Positions 36,163 to 45,378 of a stretch of DNA of 64,000 nt are shown here, one piece after another; within the stretch, counting starts at the first letter, position 1, and the number at the start of each line of letters is the position of its first letter. The position numbers and the translations under genes are program-made. The notes under the pieces were generated by a model. That model was not told where the DNA came from and made no database searches. It saw only the letters and a program-made list of their open reading frames with translations. The stretch is from Vicingaceae bacterium. Lineage in GTDB: Bacteria; Bacteroidota; Bacteroidia; Flavobacteriales_E; Vicingaceae. The stretch is from assembly GCA_028336925.1 (NCBI GenBank), contig JAOKVV010000005.1, positions 25,133 through 89,132 on the forward strand, read 5' to 3'.

Positions 36163-36338
36163 AATATCAAAAGTAGCATTCGTTTTCAATTCCTAAATTT
36201 TTAATTGAACAGCACTAAGATGAAATGATTATTAAGCAATTCCATTCATTTTTTTGAGCACATTCTAATTGCACTTCTGGCCAGCTTTTTTCGGCAATGA
36301 AAATGTGTATTCCTAAATAATAATCGAATGCAGCTTAG

Positions 36339-36346
36339 TATCTTTG
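36339..36346 (+). promoter_or_regulatory. -7 element of the serS operon
   Basis: TATCTTTG matches TAnnTTTG, 25 bases before the serS ATG at 36372. No clear -33 TTTG. Confidence 0.5.
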
Positions 36347-36371
36347 TTTATTCGAATTGACAATTAATACC

Positions 36372-37640
36372 ATGTTACAACTACCATTTATAAAAGAAAA
36401 TAAAGCCTTAATCGTAGAACGATATAAAAAGAGAAATCTAGAGGCTAGAGAAACTTTGGATCAAGTTATTGAAAAAGATAATGATCGAGTGAAAACTCAG
36501 CAAGCATTAGATCAGCAGTTAGCTGAATCCAACAAGCTCGCTAAAGAAATAGGCGATCTTTTTAAAAGTGGTAGAGCATCGGAAGCGAATGAGTTAAAAG
36601 AAAAAACAGCCCAGCTTAAAGAAAGTAGTGCAGCACTGAAAGATAAATTAGCTGAAATAGAAGAATCGCTAAAACAACTGCTTTACTTATTACCAAACGT
36701 ACCGAATGAAATAGTTCCACAAGGTAAAAGCGATGCAGATAATAAAATTATTGAAGAAAAAGGTAGTGTACCTAACTTTGGGTTTACAGCTTTGCCTCAT
36801 TGGGATTTGGCTAAAAAATATGACCTAATCGACTTTGAAACTGGTGTAAAAATAACCGGTGCAGGATTTCCAATTTATAAAGGAAAGGGCGCCATTTTAC
36901 AGCGTGCATTGATTAACTTCTTTTTAGATGAGGCAAGAGATGCAGGGTACGAAGAAGTAATTCCTCCGCATTTAGTTAATGAAGCTTCAGGTTATGGAAC
37001 AGGACAACTTCCTGATAAAGAAGGTCAAATGTATCATGTAGGGGTTGATGATTTATACTTAATTCCTACGGCTGAAGTTCCAGTAACCAATATTTATAGA
37101 GATGTAATTTTAAAGGAAAGCGATTTCCCGATAAAAAACACGGCTTATACGCCATGTTTTAGACGTGAGGCAGGTTCTTATGGCAAGGATGTAAGAGGAT
37201 TAAATAGATTACACCAATTTGATAAAGTAGAAATTGTACAAATTCAGCATCCTGATAAATCTTATGAAGCACTAGATCAAATGGTAGCTCACGTAAAAGG
37301 CTTGCTTGATAAATTAGGATTACCTTATCGTGTAGCACTATTATGCGGTGGTGACTTAGGATTTACATCTGTGCTAACTTACGATATGGAAGTGTATTCT
37401 GCAGCGCAAGAAAAGTGGTTAGAAGTAAGTTCTATCTCCAACTTTGAAACCTTTCAAGCAAATAGACTGAAGCTAAGATTTAAAAACGGTGATGGCAAAA
37501 CAGAATTGGCACACACCTTAAACGGCAGCGCATTAGCGTTACCACGTATTTTAGCCGCATTACTTGAAAACTATCAAACCGAGGACGGAATAGCGATTCC
37601 TGAAGTATTAGTACCTTACACCAGATTTAATAAAATATAA
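36372..37640 (+). CDS. serS: Serine--tRNA ligase
   Basis: A 422-residue class II synthetase. An N-terminal antiparallel coiled-coil arm for tRNA-Ser (about residues 27-105, rich in Glu, Lys and Leu) precedes the catalytic core with PTAEVPVTN, the motif 2 region CFRREAGSYGKDVRGLNRLHQF, and motif 3 NGSALALPRILAALLE. I start at ATG 36372 (MLQLPFIKEN); a TTG five codons upstream only adds MTINT. It heads a plus-strand run through the 43.6-kb point. Confidence 0.97.
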   Translation: MLQLPFIKENKALIVERYKKRNLEARETLDQVIEKDNDRVKTQQALDQQLAESNKLAKEIGDLFKSGRASEANELKEKTAQLKESSAALKDKLAEIEESLKQLLYLLPNVPNEIVPQGKSDADNKIIEEKGSVPNFGFTALPHWDLAKKYDLIDFETGVKITGAGFPIYKGKGAILQRALINFFLDEARDAGYEEVIPPHLVNEASGYGTGQLPDKEGQMYHVGVDDLYLIPTAEVPVTNIYRDVILKESDFPIKNTAYTPCFRREAGSYGKDVRGLNRLHQFDKVEIVQIQHPDKSYEALDQMVAHVKGLLDKLGLPYRVALLCGGDLGFTSVLTYDMEVYSAAQEKWLEVSSISNFETFQANRLKLRFKNGDGKTELAHTLNGSALALPRILAALLENYQTEDGIAIPEVLVPYTRFNKI

Positions 37641-37642
37641 GG

Positions 37643-38212
37643 ATGAAAAACGTAAAACAACTTCTTTATTCAATCGGAATTGTTGGATTACTATCAGGTT
37701 GCTTATCGGAAGAAGATAAAGTAAATATCGAAAAAGTAGACCAACTAATTGCTGATACTCAAGAACAGCTAACCGCTTTAGAAGCCACTAATTATGAAGC
37801 CATCTTAGTTCATCATGATACGCTATTTTCTAATTTAGGGCTACTTGGTAGAAACTTAGAAGACACTGTAAGCAAACGATTATTGGTGATGCTTGGTGAC
37901 TATAGAGGAATGCGAAAGGTGTATGCAAAGTATAAAAAATCCTATCCTGAATTATTAGCTGCTACAAAAACGGAAATAGAGCAATTGGAATCGCTGAAGA
38001 AGGACATTGAAAACGATATCGTAAAAGAGGATAAGTTTGAAAAGTATTATCAGCTAGAGCAAAATAATGTAAATACGATTATCGACAAAGTAGGCCAAAT
38101 AACTGTAAAAATTAATCGAGCTGAAGAGCTTTATAAAGATTATGCGCCTTCTGTAGATTCATTAAGCGTGGTAGTTAGAGAAAAGATTAAAGCTAAGAAA
38201 GCTACTCAGTGA
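37643..38212 (+). CDS. Hypothetical lipoprotein, 189 residues
   Basis: It begins 2 bases after serS. A signal peptide with lipobox LSGC (C20) leads into an almost entirely alpha-helical, heptad-like protein rich in Glu, Lys, Leu and Ile (residues 25-185), suggestive of a periplasmic or outer-membrane-anchored coiled coil. No family is recognised. Its stop overlaps the GTG start of the next gene (GTGA), so the two are translationally coupled and may act together. Confidence 0.75.
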   Translation: MKNVKQLLYSIGIVGLLSGCLSEEDKVNIEKVDQLIADTQEQLTALEATNYEAILVHHDTLFSNLGLLGRNLEDTVSKRLLVMLGDYRGMRKVYAKYKKSYPELLAATKTEIEQLESLKKDIENDIVKEDKFEKYYQLEQNNVNTIIDKVGQITVKINRAEELYKDYAPSVDSLSVVVREKIKAKKATQ

Positions 38213-40062
38213 TCAAAAGAAAACATAACATACTTAAAAGCATCATCAGAACTGTACTAGTTTTGGCGATGCTTTTGCCTTTTTTGGTATCTGCTCAGAA
38301 TACGGTAGAAACTGATTTAAAACTAGCTGACCAATTTTATGAAAATAATGAGGTAGAAAAAGCGCTTTCAATTTATGAGGAGATTTATGAAAAAACATCG
38401 TTTTTTAATACCTATAAGCGCATACTAGAAATTTATATTGAACAGAAAGACTTTAAAAAAGCAGAAGATTTAGTAAAAAAACGCATCAAATCACGAAAAG
38501 ACAGCTACCGCTATTACGTAGACTTAGGATTAGTTTATAGAGAGGAAGGAGATGAAAAAAAGGCGGGAAAAAGTTTTGAAGATGCCATAAAAGAAGTTAC
38601 ACCTGCACAAAGCTATTACATTACCTTGGCCAATGATTTTGCTGCTGTTAATGAGTATGATTACGCCATAGAAGTTTATAAAAATGCCCAACGAACTACG
38701 GGAAAAGATCTTCAATATAATTTTCAGCTCGCTAATATGTACGGTAGAAAAGGCGAAATAGCTGCCATGATTAATGAATACATGGATATTCTTGCTGAAA
38801 ATGAAAGCTATATACAAAGTATTCAAAATGTGCTTCAAACTATTTTAAATCCTAATCCTAATGGAGAAGTAAAAGAAATATTACGAACAAATCTGCTTAC
38901 TCGGATACAAAAACAACCGGAAAAAACCATCTTTTCGGAGCTACTGATTTGGCAATATATTCAAGAGAAAAACTTTAATGGTGCTTTTATCCAAGCGAAA
39001 GCAATTGACAAAAGGCTCAGTGAAAATGGCACGAGGATTTATTCATTAGGAAGATTAGCACTTAGTAATGAAGAATATGATATTGCCATTAATTGCTACC
39101 AATATATCATTGATAAAGGAAGACCCAACCTTTATTATAATGGAGCACGCATCAACTTAGTGGATGCAATCAAAGAAAAAATAATTCACACCGAAAATTA
39201 TACTGCTGAAGAACTGCAAGAGGTAAATAAGAGCTACAAATCTTCACTTTCTGACTTGGGCAAAAATAGAAGCACGGTAGAATTAATGAATAGCTATGCA
39301 CACTTTTTAGCTTTTTACCTCGATAGTTTAGATGCTGCTGTAAGCATGTTGAATGAAGCCATAGAGATGCCTGGAGCTCCTAGACCAATTATTGCAGAGG
39401 CTAAGATAGAGCTTGCTGATGTATTGCTAATTCTAGATGATAGATGGGAAGCCTCGCTGCTTTACTCCCAAGTAGAAAAAGAATTTAAGTACGACGAAAT
39501 TGGCGAGAGAGCAAAGTTTAAAAATGCCAAAATCTCTTACTACTCAGGCGATTTCTTGTGGAGTCAAGCTCAATTAAATGCGTTAAAAGGTTCTACTTCT
39601 AAGTTGATTTCCAATGATGCAATTGAATTATCCCTGCTCATAACGGATAACATCGGTTTGGATAGCATTGCAGATCCATTAGAGATGTACGCACGTGCTG
39701 AGTTATTACTTTTTCAAAATAAGGCAGATGATGCTAAGGTAGTATTAGATTCAATTCCTCAGTTTTTCCCTGCGTCTTCTTTAAACGATGAGTTGCTTTA
39801 TCTGCACTATAAAATCGACTATAAAAAAGGAAATTATGAAAATGCAGCAAGTAGCTTACGCAAATTAATAGGCACCTATGCAACTGACATTTTGGGTGAT
39901 GATGGTCATTTTTACTTAGCCAAACTGTTAGAAGAAAAATTAGATCAGCCTGAAGAGGCGATGGAATTGTATAAATTAATATTAACGAATTACAGCAATA
40001 GTATTCACGTAGTAGAAGCTCGAAAGCACTTTAGATCACTGCGTGGAGACACTCTAAATTAA
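38209..40062 (+). CDS. Exported tetratricopeptide repeat protein
   Basis: A 617-residue protein. A signal peptide (residues about 10-29, ending FLVSAQ) is followed by repeated TPR units over most of its length, such as ADQFYENNEVEKALSIYEEI, YRYYVDLGLVYREEGDEKKAGKSF and GHFYLAKLLEEKLDQPEEAMELYKLI. The start is GTG 38209, coupled by a 4-base overlap to the lipoprotein gene. No catalytic domain is visible. The coupling suggests a periplasmic TPR-lipoprotein pair of envelope function; this is inference. Confidence 0.83.
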   Translation: MIKRKHNILKSIIRTVLVLAMLLPFLVSAQNTVETDLKLADQFYENNEVEKALSIYEEIYEKTSFFNTYKRILEIYIEQKDFKKAEDLVKKRIKSRKDSYRYYVDLGLVYREEGDEKKAGKSFEDAIKEVTPAQSYYITLANDFAAVNEYDYAIEVYKNAQRTTGKDLQYNFQLANMYGRKGEIAAMINEYMDILAENESYIQSIQNVLQTILNPNPNGEVKEILRTNLLTRIQKQPEKTIFSELLIWQYIQEKNFNGAFIQAKAIDKRLSENGTRIYSLGRLALSNEEYDIAINCYQYIIDKGRPNLYYNGARINLVDAIKEKIIHTENYTAEELQEVNKSYKSSLSDLGKNRSTVELMNSYAHFLAFYLDSLDAAVSMLNEAIEMPGAPRPIIAEAKIELADVLLILDDRWEASLLYSQVEKEFKYDEIGERAKFKNAKISYYSGDFLWSQAQLNALKGSTSKLISNDAIELSLLITDNIGLDSIADPLEMYARAELLLFQNKADDAKVVLDSIPQFFPASSLNDELLYLHYKIDYKKGNYENAASSLRKLIGTYATDILGDDGHFYLAKLLEEKLDQPEEAMELYKLILTNYSNSIHVVEARKHFRSLRGDTLN

Positions 40063-40071
40063 TAAAATAGC

Positions 40072-40377
40072 ATGATTATATATAGCGTAACGGTAAGCGT
40101 AGAAAAAGGCGTTCACGAAGACTGGTTAGAATGGATGAAAGAAACCCACATTCCAGATGTAATGAAGACAGGTTATTTTACAGAGAATTTGATTACACGT
40201 GTATTGACAACCGCAGAAGACGAAGCAGGAATTACGTACAACATCCAATACCACTGTCCAAATATGGATGATTTGGATGAGTATCAGCGTGACCATGCTC
40301 CTGCCTTGCAGAAAGACCATACCGATAGATATAAAGATAAATTTGTAGCTTTTAGAAGTCTACTAGAAAAAGTATAA
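40072..40377 (+). CDS. DUF4286 family protein
   Basis: A 101-residue ferredoxin-like/ABM-type small protein. It has the family pattern MIIYSVTVSVEKGVHEDWLEWMKETHIPDVM at the start (split here: first 20 residues then WMKETHIPDV), ITYNIQYHCPNMDDLDEY in the middle and a DRYKDKFVAFRSLLE end. DUF4286 has no firm function. It sits directly before rsmA in many Bacteroidota, as here (1-base gap). Confidence 0.87.
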   Translation: MIIYSVTVSVEKGVHEDWLEWMKETHIPDVMKTGYFTENLITRVLTTAEDEAGITYNIQYHCPNMDDLDEYQRDHAPALQKDHTDRYKDKFVAFRSLLEKV

Positions 40378-40378
40378 G

Positions 40379-41164
40379 TTGAAATTAGTAAAAGCCAAAA
40401 AGCACCTCGGTCAGCATTTCTTAACCGATGAGAGTATCGCATCAAACACAGTAGATGCCTTACAAATGACTGATCAATACAGCAAAGTAATAGAAGTAGG
40501 ACCTGGAATGGGTGTGCTGACGAAATACTTAGTGAAGCGAGAAGATTTAGAAACCTATATCATTGACATTGATGGTGAATCTATTCAGTTTTTACTTCAA
40601 CATTTTAATGAACTTGCTGAAAGCAGAATCATAGAAGGTGATTTTCTAAAGTATGATTTAACCACCATTTTTAGCGACGAGAAATTCGCAATTGTTGGTA
40701 ATTTCCCGTACAATATATCTTCTCAGATTCTATTTAAAGCATACGATAATCGGGATAAAGTAATCGAAGTAGTCGGAATGTTTCAGAAGGAAGTGGCTGA
40801 GCGAATAGCAGCTCCTCCAGGCTCTAAAACCTACGGAATCCTGAGTGTTTTACTACAAGCCTTCTACACCATTGATTATTTATTTACAGTAGAACCAGAT
40901 GTTTTCGATCCGCCACCCAAGGTGCAATCTGCTGTGATTAGGCTGCAACGAAATAATGTGACCGCATTAGAAGTAGATGAAAAACGCTTTAAATCAATTG
41001 TTAAAATTGCCTTTAATCAACGTAGAAAGACACTTAGAAACTCATTGAAGCAATTCATCAACGAGAAGCCTGAGGTAAAAGAAAATGAAATTTTCAACGA
41101 ACGCCCAGAGCAGCTTTCTGTTGCTCAATTCATCGAAATTGTGAAGTTGTTGGATGAAAATTAG
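40379..41164 (+). CDS. rsmA: 16S rRNA dimethyladenosine transferase RsmA (KsgA)
   Basis: Dimethylates the two adjacent adenosines in helix 45 of 16S rRNA, a late step in 30S assembly. SAM motif I is VIEVGPGMGVLT (37-48), with the catalytic GNFPYNIS (the N-L/F-P-Y motif), and the N-terminal signature KKHLGQHFLTD (7-17). The start is TTG 40379; no ATG lies before the conserved KKHLGQHF segment. 261 residues, normal. Preceded by DUF4286, followed by mgtE after 166 bases of AT-rich spacer. Confidence 0.96.
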   Translation: MKLVKAKKHLGQHFLTDESIASNTVDALQMTDQYSKVIEVGPGMGVLTKYLVKREDLETYIIDIDGESIQFLLQHFNELAESRIIEGDFLKYDLTTIFSDEKFAIVGNFPYNISSQILFKAYDNRDKVIEVVGMFQKEVAERIAAPPGSKTYGILSVLLQAFYTIDYLFTVEPDVFDPPPKVQSAVIRLQRNNVTALEVDEKRFKSIVKIAFNQRRKTLRNSLKQFINEKPEVKENEIFNERPEQLSVAQFIEIVKLLDEN

Positions 41165-41330
41165 CTAAATTGTAGAGTGTACTAGTCAAAATACAGCCTA
41201 TTTTGTATATCAGAGTAGTCAAAAAAGCGATATCTGAGACTTAATTATAAAGCTTAGCTATTAAATTCTTTTGTTCCTGCTGCTTATTCATTTAAAGTTG
41301 TAAATTCGTCCACAGCAAATTGAGAAGCTC

Positions 41331-42689
41331 ATGCAATTTGAATTAACGAAAGAATATCTAAACGAACTAAGGGAAAGCTTAGACACAGGATTGGAAACAT
41401 CGATTTTGAAAGAAGTCAGTGAACTCCACCCGGCAGATATTGCCGAAATTTTAGACGAGCTAACCATTGAACAAGCCTCACTATTATATAAATACATCGG
41501 AAAAGAGAAATCAGCCGATATTTTAATTGAGCTGGATGAAGATGTTCGAGAGCGTTATTTAGATTCTATTGGCGCCAAAGAAATTGCTGAGACCTTTATC
41601 GAAAACATGGACTCAGATGATGCTGCCGATATTATGGCTGAGCTGTCCGACAAGGTAAAGGAAGAGGTTATTTCCCACATACAAGACGAGGAACAAGCAA
41701 GCGATATTGTGGATCTTCTGAGTTATCCAGAAGATTCTGCCGGTGGACTAATGGCAAAGGAACTCATTCAAGTAAATGTGAACTGGAGCATGCTGAAATG
41801 CGTGAAAGAAATGCGCAAACAAGCAGAAGATATTGAAAACGTATATTCCATATATGTAGTTGATAATCAAAGTAGATTAATCGGCACCTTATCACTTAAA
41901 AAGTTGCTATTGGCTACTAGCACTGCAAAAGTTGAGGATGTCTACTTTAAAGATGTATTGGCTGTAAAGGCTTATGAAAAGTCAGAAGAAGTTGCTAATA
42001 TTATGGAAAAGTATGACTTGGTTGTGCTGCCCGTAGTAGATGAGTTATACCGACTAATTGGGCGAATTACGATTGATGACGTGGTAGATGTAATTCGAGA
42101 AGAGGCAGATAAAGATTACCAAATGGCATCAGGTTTAACGCAAACTGCTGAAACAAGTGACCGAGTTTGGGCACTTTCTAAAGCACGAATTCCATGGTTG
42201 GTAATTGGCTTAATGGGTGGTGTTCTGGGTTCATTGGTAATTGAAAACTACGAAGGTCAGATTCAAATTCATCCTGAAATGGCCATTTTTATCCCGCTTA
42301 TTGCCGCTATGGGCGGAAATGCAGGAGTACAATCTTCTGCAATAGTAGTCCAGGGTTTGGCCAATAAAACAATGGGGTTTGATTCCATCTTTTCACGACT
42401 ATTCAAGGAGTTCTCAGTTGGATTGCTCAACGGAGTACTTGTATCCTCACTTATTTTTGCTTACAATTTATTGTTTTCAGACTCTTGGGCGCTTAGCCTA
42501 ACAGTGAGTATTTCCCTAATAACGGCTGTGGTCTTTGCCACGCTTCTTGGAACTGCGGTTCCTCTAGTATTGGAGAAGTATAAAGTAGATCCTGCATTGG
42601 CTACAGGGCCATTTATTACCACACTGAACGACATCATCGGTTTGTTTATCTATTTTGGAGTTGGCCGATTGTTGTATAATTACTTCTAG
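41331..42689 (+). CDS. mgtE: Magnesium transporter MgtE
   Basis: A Mg2+ channel of 452 residues: the N-domain of superhelical repeats (about 15-130; HPADIAEILDEL, SDDAADIMAEL), a CBS pair (135-255; YPEDSAGGLMAKELIQV, DVVDVIREE) that senses cytosolic Mg2+, a plug helix, and five spans (about 283-450). The pore-region signature GAMGGNAG-type sequence appears as AAMGGNAGVQSSAIVV. It is likely in the serS-rsmA transcript or has its own promoter in the 166-base gap. No M-box riboswitch seen. Confidence 0.95.
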   Translation: MQFELTKEYLNELRESLDTGLETSILKEVSELHPADIAEILDELTIEQASLLYKYIGKEKSADILIELDEDVRERYLDSIGAKEIAETFIENMDSDDAADIMAELSDKVKEEVISHIQDEEQASDIVDLLSYPEDSAGGLMAKELIQVNVNWSMLKCVKEMRKQAEDIENVYSIYVVDNQSRLIGTLSLKKLLLATSTAKVEDVYFKDVLAVKAYEKSEEVANIMEKYDLVVLPVVDELYRLIGRITIDDVVDVIREEADKDYQMASGLTQTAETSDRVWALSKARIPWLVIGLMGGVLGSLVIENYEGQIQIHPEMAIFIPLIAAMGGNAGVQSSAIVVQGLANKTMGFDSIFSRLFKEFSVGLLNGVLVSSLIFAYNLLFSDSWALSLTVSISLITAVVFATLLGTAVPLVLEKYKVDPALATGPFITTLNDIIGLFIYFGVGRLLYNYF

Positions 42690-42691
42690 CC

Positions 42692-43633
42692 ATGTCTAAA
42701 AAAGTGATTTTTATTGATTCTGTTCATCCGATTTTAAAAGAGCGATTAGAAAAAATGGGCTTCCAATGTGATTGGATGATTGACTTAAAGCCTACTGAAA
42801 TAGAGGAGATTATTGACAATTATGAAGGTGCCGTAATCAGAAGTAAATTCAAATTCGATGCTAAAATGCTAGAAAAAGCATCTCAGCTCAAGTGGATTGC
42901 ACGATCAGGTGCAGGGATGGAAAACATCGATTTAGTTGCTGCGAAAAAGCTCAACATTCAATGTTTCAACTCGCCTGAAGGGAATAGAGATGCTGTGGCT
43001 GAGCATTGTATTGGATTATTATTGAGTTTATTTAATCACTTATCAAGAGGCGATCAAGAAGTACGACAAGGACTTTGGTTAAGAGAAAAGAATAGAGGAA
43101 TTGAGTTAAAAGGGAAAACTATTGGCTTAATTGGCTATGGCTTTATGGGACAAGCCTTAGCGCAGCGATTGCAAGGTTTTGGAGTAACCATTCTTGCCCA
43201 CGATAAATACAAAGAAGGTTTTGGAACGGATCAAGTGAAGGAAGTTAGCTTATCGGAGTTGCAAGCTAATTCAGACGTTATTAGTATACATTTACCATAC
43301 ACAGAGGAAACGCATTATTATGTGGATGAGCAATTTATAGCTAATTGTAAAAAGCCTTTTTACCTCATCAACACCGCGCGAGGAAAGTCGCTAAAAACCT
43401 CAGCTTTAGTTAGTGGGTTAGCAGCTAAAAAGGTATTGGGAGCTTGTTTAGATGTTTCTGAATTTGAAAGTTTATCTTTTGAGAACCTCAACAAAGAAGA
43501 ACTTCCGCAAGCATTTCAGGATTTAATCGCATCCGACAAAGTGATTTTATCACCCCACGTAGCTGGCTGGACAGTAGAATCTTATGAGAAATTATCAAGC
43601 TATTTGGCGAATAAAATATTGGATAATTATTAA
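42692..43633 (+). CDS. D-2-hydroxyacid dehydrogenase family protein
   Basis: A 313-residue NAD-dependent dehydrogenase of the phosphoglycerate/lactate family. The catalytic triad pattern is visible: ARSGAGMENID (Arg region), NTARGKSL (Arg at about residue 229), an acidic CLDVSEFES segment and SPHVAGWT with the general-base His. The Rossmann motif is GLIGYGFMGQAL near 149-160. No ACT domain, so if it is a SerA it is the short type. Substrate not assignable. Directly after mgtE (2-base gap), therefore co-transcribed. Confidence 0.87.
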   Translation: MSKKVIFIDSVHPILKERLEKMGFQCDWMIDLKPTEIEEIIDNYEGAVIRSKFKFDAKMLEKASQLKWIARSGAGMENIDLVAAKKLNIQCFNSPEGNRDAVAEHCIGLLLSLFNHLSRGDQEVRQGLWLREKNRGIELKGKTIGLIGYGFMGQALAQRLQGFGVTILAHDKYKEGFGTDQVKEVSLSELQANSDVISIHLPYTEETHYYVDEQFIANCKKPFYLINTARGKSLKTSALVSGLAAKKVLGACLDVSEFESLSFENLNKEELPQAFQDLIASDKVILSPHVAGWTVESYEKLSSYLANKILDNY

Positions 43634-43654
43634 ATTGATTCGGAACTCATTTTA

Positions 43655-44011
43655 ATGATTAAGACACACAAGTTTTAATTTTGCAGTTCGCGTGATTCGA
43701 TTGTATCAATTCTTGGTTTCAAAAAAGAAGGAATACGTTATGTCAAAACAATTATTGCGCTCAGGAACAAGTGCAGGTGCAATGGTTAGAGAATCTGAAT
43801 ATGCAGAAAGCAAAGCAAATTTCAAACATAAACTAAGTATTGCCCAAAAAGAAATAAATGAATCCATCTATTGGTTATAATTACTTGAAAAACAGACTAT
43901 TTAGATGAAAAAGAATTCAATTCGCTAAACAATGATGCAGCAGAAATCATAAAATTATTAACCTCAATTATTAAAGCAACGAAACTTAATATGAGCAAGA
44001 GCGATGGTTAA
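43655..44011 (+). pseudogene. Decayed four-helix-bundle (23S rRNA intervening-sequence/S23-type) protein gene
   Basis: The core reads VIRLYQFLVSKKKEYVMSKQ and LLRSGTSAGAMVRESEYAE, the hallmark of this small family (~120 residues). It is disrupted at least three times. The likely ATG at 43655 (MIKTHKF) is out of frame with the core at a TTTTAATTTT stretch. An in-frame TAA interrupts after YWL at 43878-43880. A base is missing in an A-run near 43890; the tail LDEKEFNSLNNDAAEIIKLL then resumes in another frame and stops at 44011. The family's function is unclear. Confidence 0.82.
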
Positions 44012-44076
44012 TAAAGTTGTAAAGTTAAACCCAAAGGCTATTCAGCTTTAATCTAATCTTTTTATAAAACCAAAAC

Positions 44077-45378
44077 CTACAACACCTTCATCCGATCAGA
44101 ATCTAACTTTAGGAATACAAACAACAAAATACTAAACCCCCAAAGTGAGCTACCTCCATAAGAGAAAAATGGCAATGGAATGCCAATTACAGGAGCCAAA
44201 CCAATAGTCATTCCTATGTTAATTGTAAAGTGGAAAAACAGAATACATGCTACTCCATAACCATAAATCCGAGCAAAGTCTGACCGCTGGCGTGTGGTCA
44301 AAAACATAATCCGAAGTAATAGCGTAACAAACAGTGCAATAATGACTAGACTTCCTAGAAAACCCCACTCCTCCCCTATGGTGCAAAAGATAAAGTCGGT
44401 GCTTTGTTCGGGCACAAAATCATACTTGGTTTGGGTTCCTTCTAAAAAGCCTTTTCCGATAACCCCACCTGAACCAATAGCTATAAGCGATTGATTAACA
44501 TTATAACCTGCGCCTCTTGGATCAGATTCTAAGCCAAGCATTACGTTTATCCGTTTAGATTGATGCGGCTCTAAAACATTATTAAAAATGTAGTCTACAC
44601 TCTTGATTAATCCAGCACTGGCCATAAACACTGCGATCATTACCACAATTAACTGCTTTGATTTACGGTTTAAATACCATAATAAGGCACATACTAAGCT
44701 GACTAATATGATGAGCAATAAGGATCCGTCAACTTGAACATCAAAAGGAAAATTAAATATCTCATTCCCCATAATTAGCGCCATCACAAATAAAAATGCC
44801 GTGGTAATTCCAATCACTAAAAAGTTTCCTGAAAGTCCTTCGCGATAAAGTACTAAAATAAATGAACCATAAACTAAAGCGGAGCCCGTATCATTTTGTG
44901 CTAAAATTAAGATCGCAGGAGCGAATATAATTACGGCTGCAATAAGCTTTGTTTTTAAGTCGCTCATCTTAATATTAAGCGTACTTAAGTATTTAGCTAT
45001 TGCCAAGTTGGTTGCAAACTTAGCAAACTCAGAGGGTTGAATTTTAAATCCTCCAATAGCAAACCAAGAGGTCGCTCCTTTGGTTTCTGCACCAATTAAG
45101 ATAACTAAAACGAGTAGGAATAGTACCACTCCATAAATCACATAGGCGAAAGTATTGTAAAATCGTTCATCTATAAAAAGAATGGTTATACCTAGAACCA
45201 CGGAAGTTCCAATCCATAGCAATTGCTTTCCATACTGTTGGCTAGCATCAAAAATACTCTGAAACTCTTCATTATAAACCGCTGCATAAATGTTTAGCCA
45301 TCCAGCAAATACTAAGATTAAGTATAAAAGAATAGTAAACCAATCAAGGTTATAAAATATGGAGGTACTGTTTCTCAA
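44077..45378 (-). CDS. rodA: Rod shape-determining protein RodA (SEDS glycosyltransferase)
   Basis: Peptidoglycan polymerase of the elongasome, inner membrane, working with PBP2. The 433-residue protein has about ten spans and SEDS signatures: GAETKGATSWFAIGGFKIQPSEFAK near residue 97-121 (first 20 residues GAETKGATSWFAIGGFKIQP), QNDTGSALVYG, PEQSTDFIFCTIGEEWG and the C-terminal PFFSYGGSS. Its start overlaps the mrdA stop by 4 bases. Last gene of purH-mreBCD-mrdA-rodA. Confidence 0.96.
   Translation of the reverse strand: MRNSTSIFYNLDWFTILLYLILVFAGWLNIYAAVYNEEFQSIFDASQQYGKQLLWIGTSVVLGITILFIDERFYNTFAYVIYGVVLFLLVLVILIGAETKGATSWFAIGGFKIQPSEFAKFATNLAIAKYLSTLNIKMSDLKTKLIAAVIIFAPAILILAQNDTGSALVYGSFILVLYREGLSGNFLVIGITTAFLFVMALIMGNEIFNFPFDVQVDGSLLLIILVSLVCALLWYLNRKSKQLIVVMIAVFMASAGLIKSVDYIFNNVLEPHQSKRINVMLGLESDPRGAGYNVNQSLIAIGSGGVIGKGFLEGTQTKYDFVPEQSTDFIFCTIGEEWGFLGSLVIIALFVTLLLRIMFLTTRQRSDFARIYGYGVACILFFHFTINIGMTIGLAPVIGIPLPFFSYGGSSLWGFSILLFVFLKLDSDRMKVL

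Larger units (their letters stand above)
35830..36371 (+). other. Gene-free spacer before serS
   Basis: About 540 bases with no credible coding frame. Apart from the rpmA terminator just before it and the serS promoter at its end, the notable content is a long imperfect palindrome at 36031-36162. The rest is AT-rich, with several A and T runs. Confidence 0.6.

Noticed and set aside
41165..41330. Mg2+ (M-box) riboswitch before mgtE
   Set aside because: No M-box conserved elements or extended stems; only AT-rich spacer.
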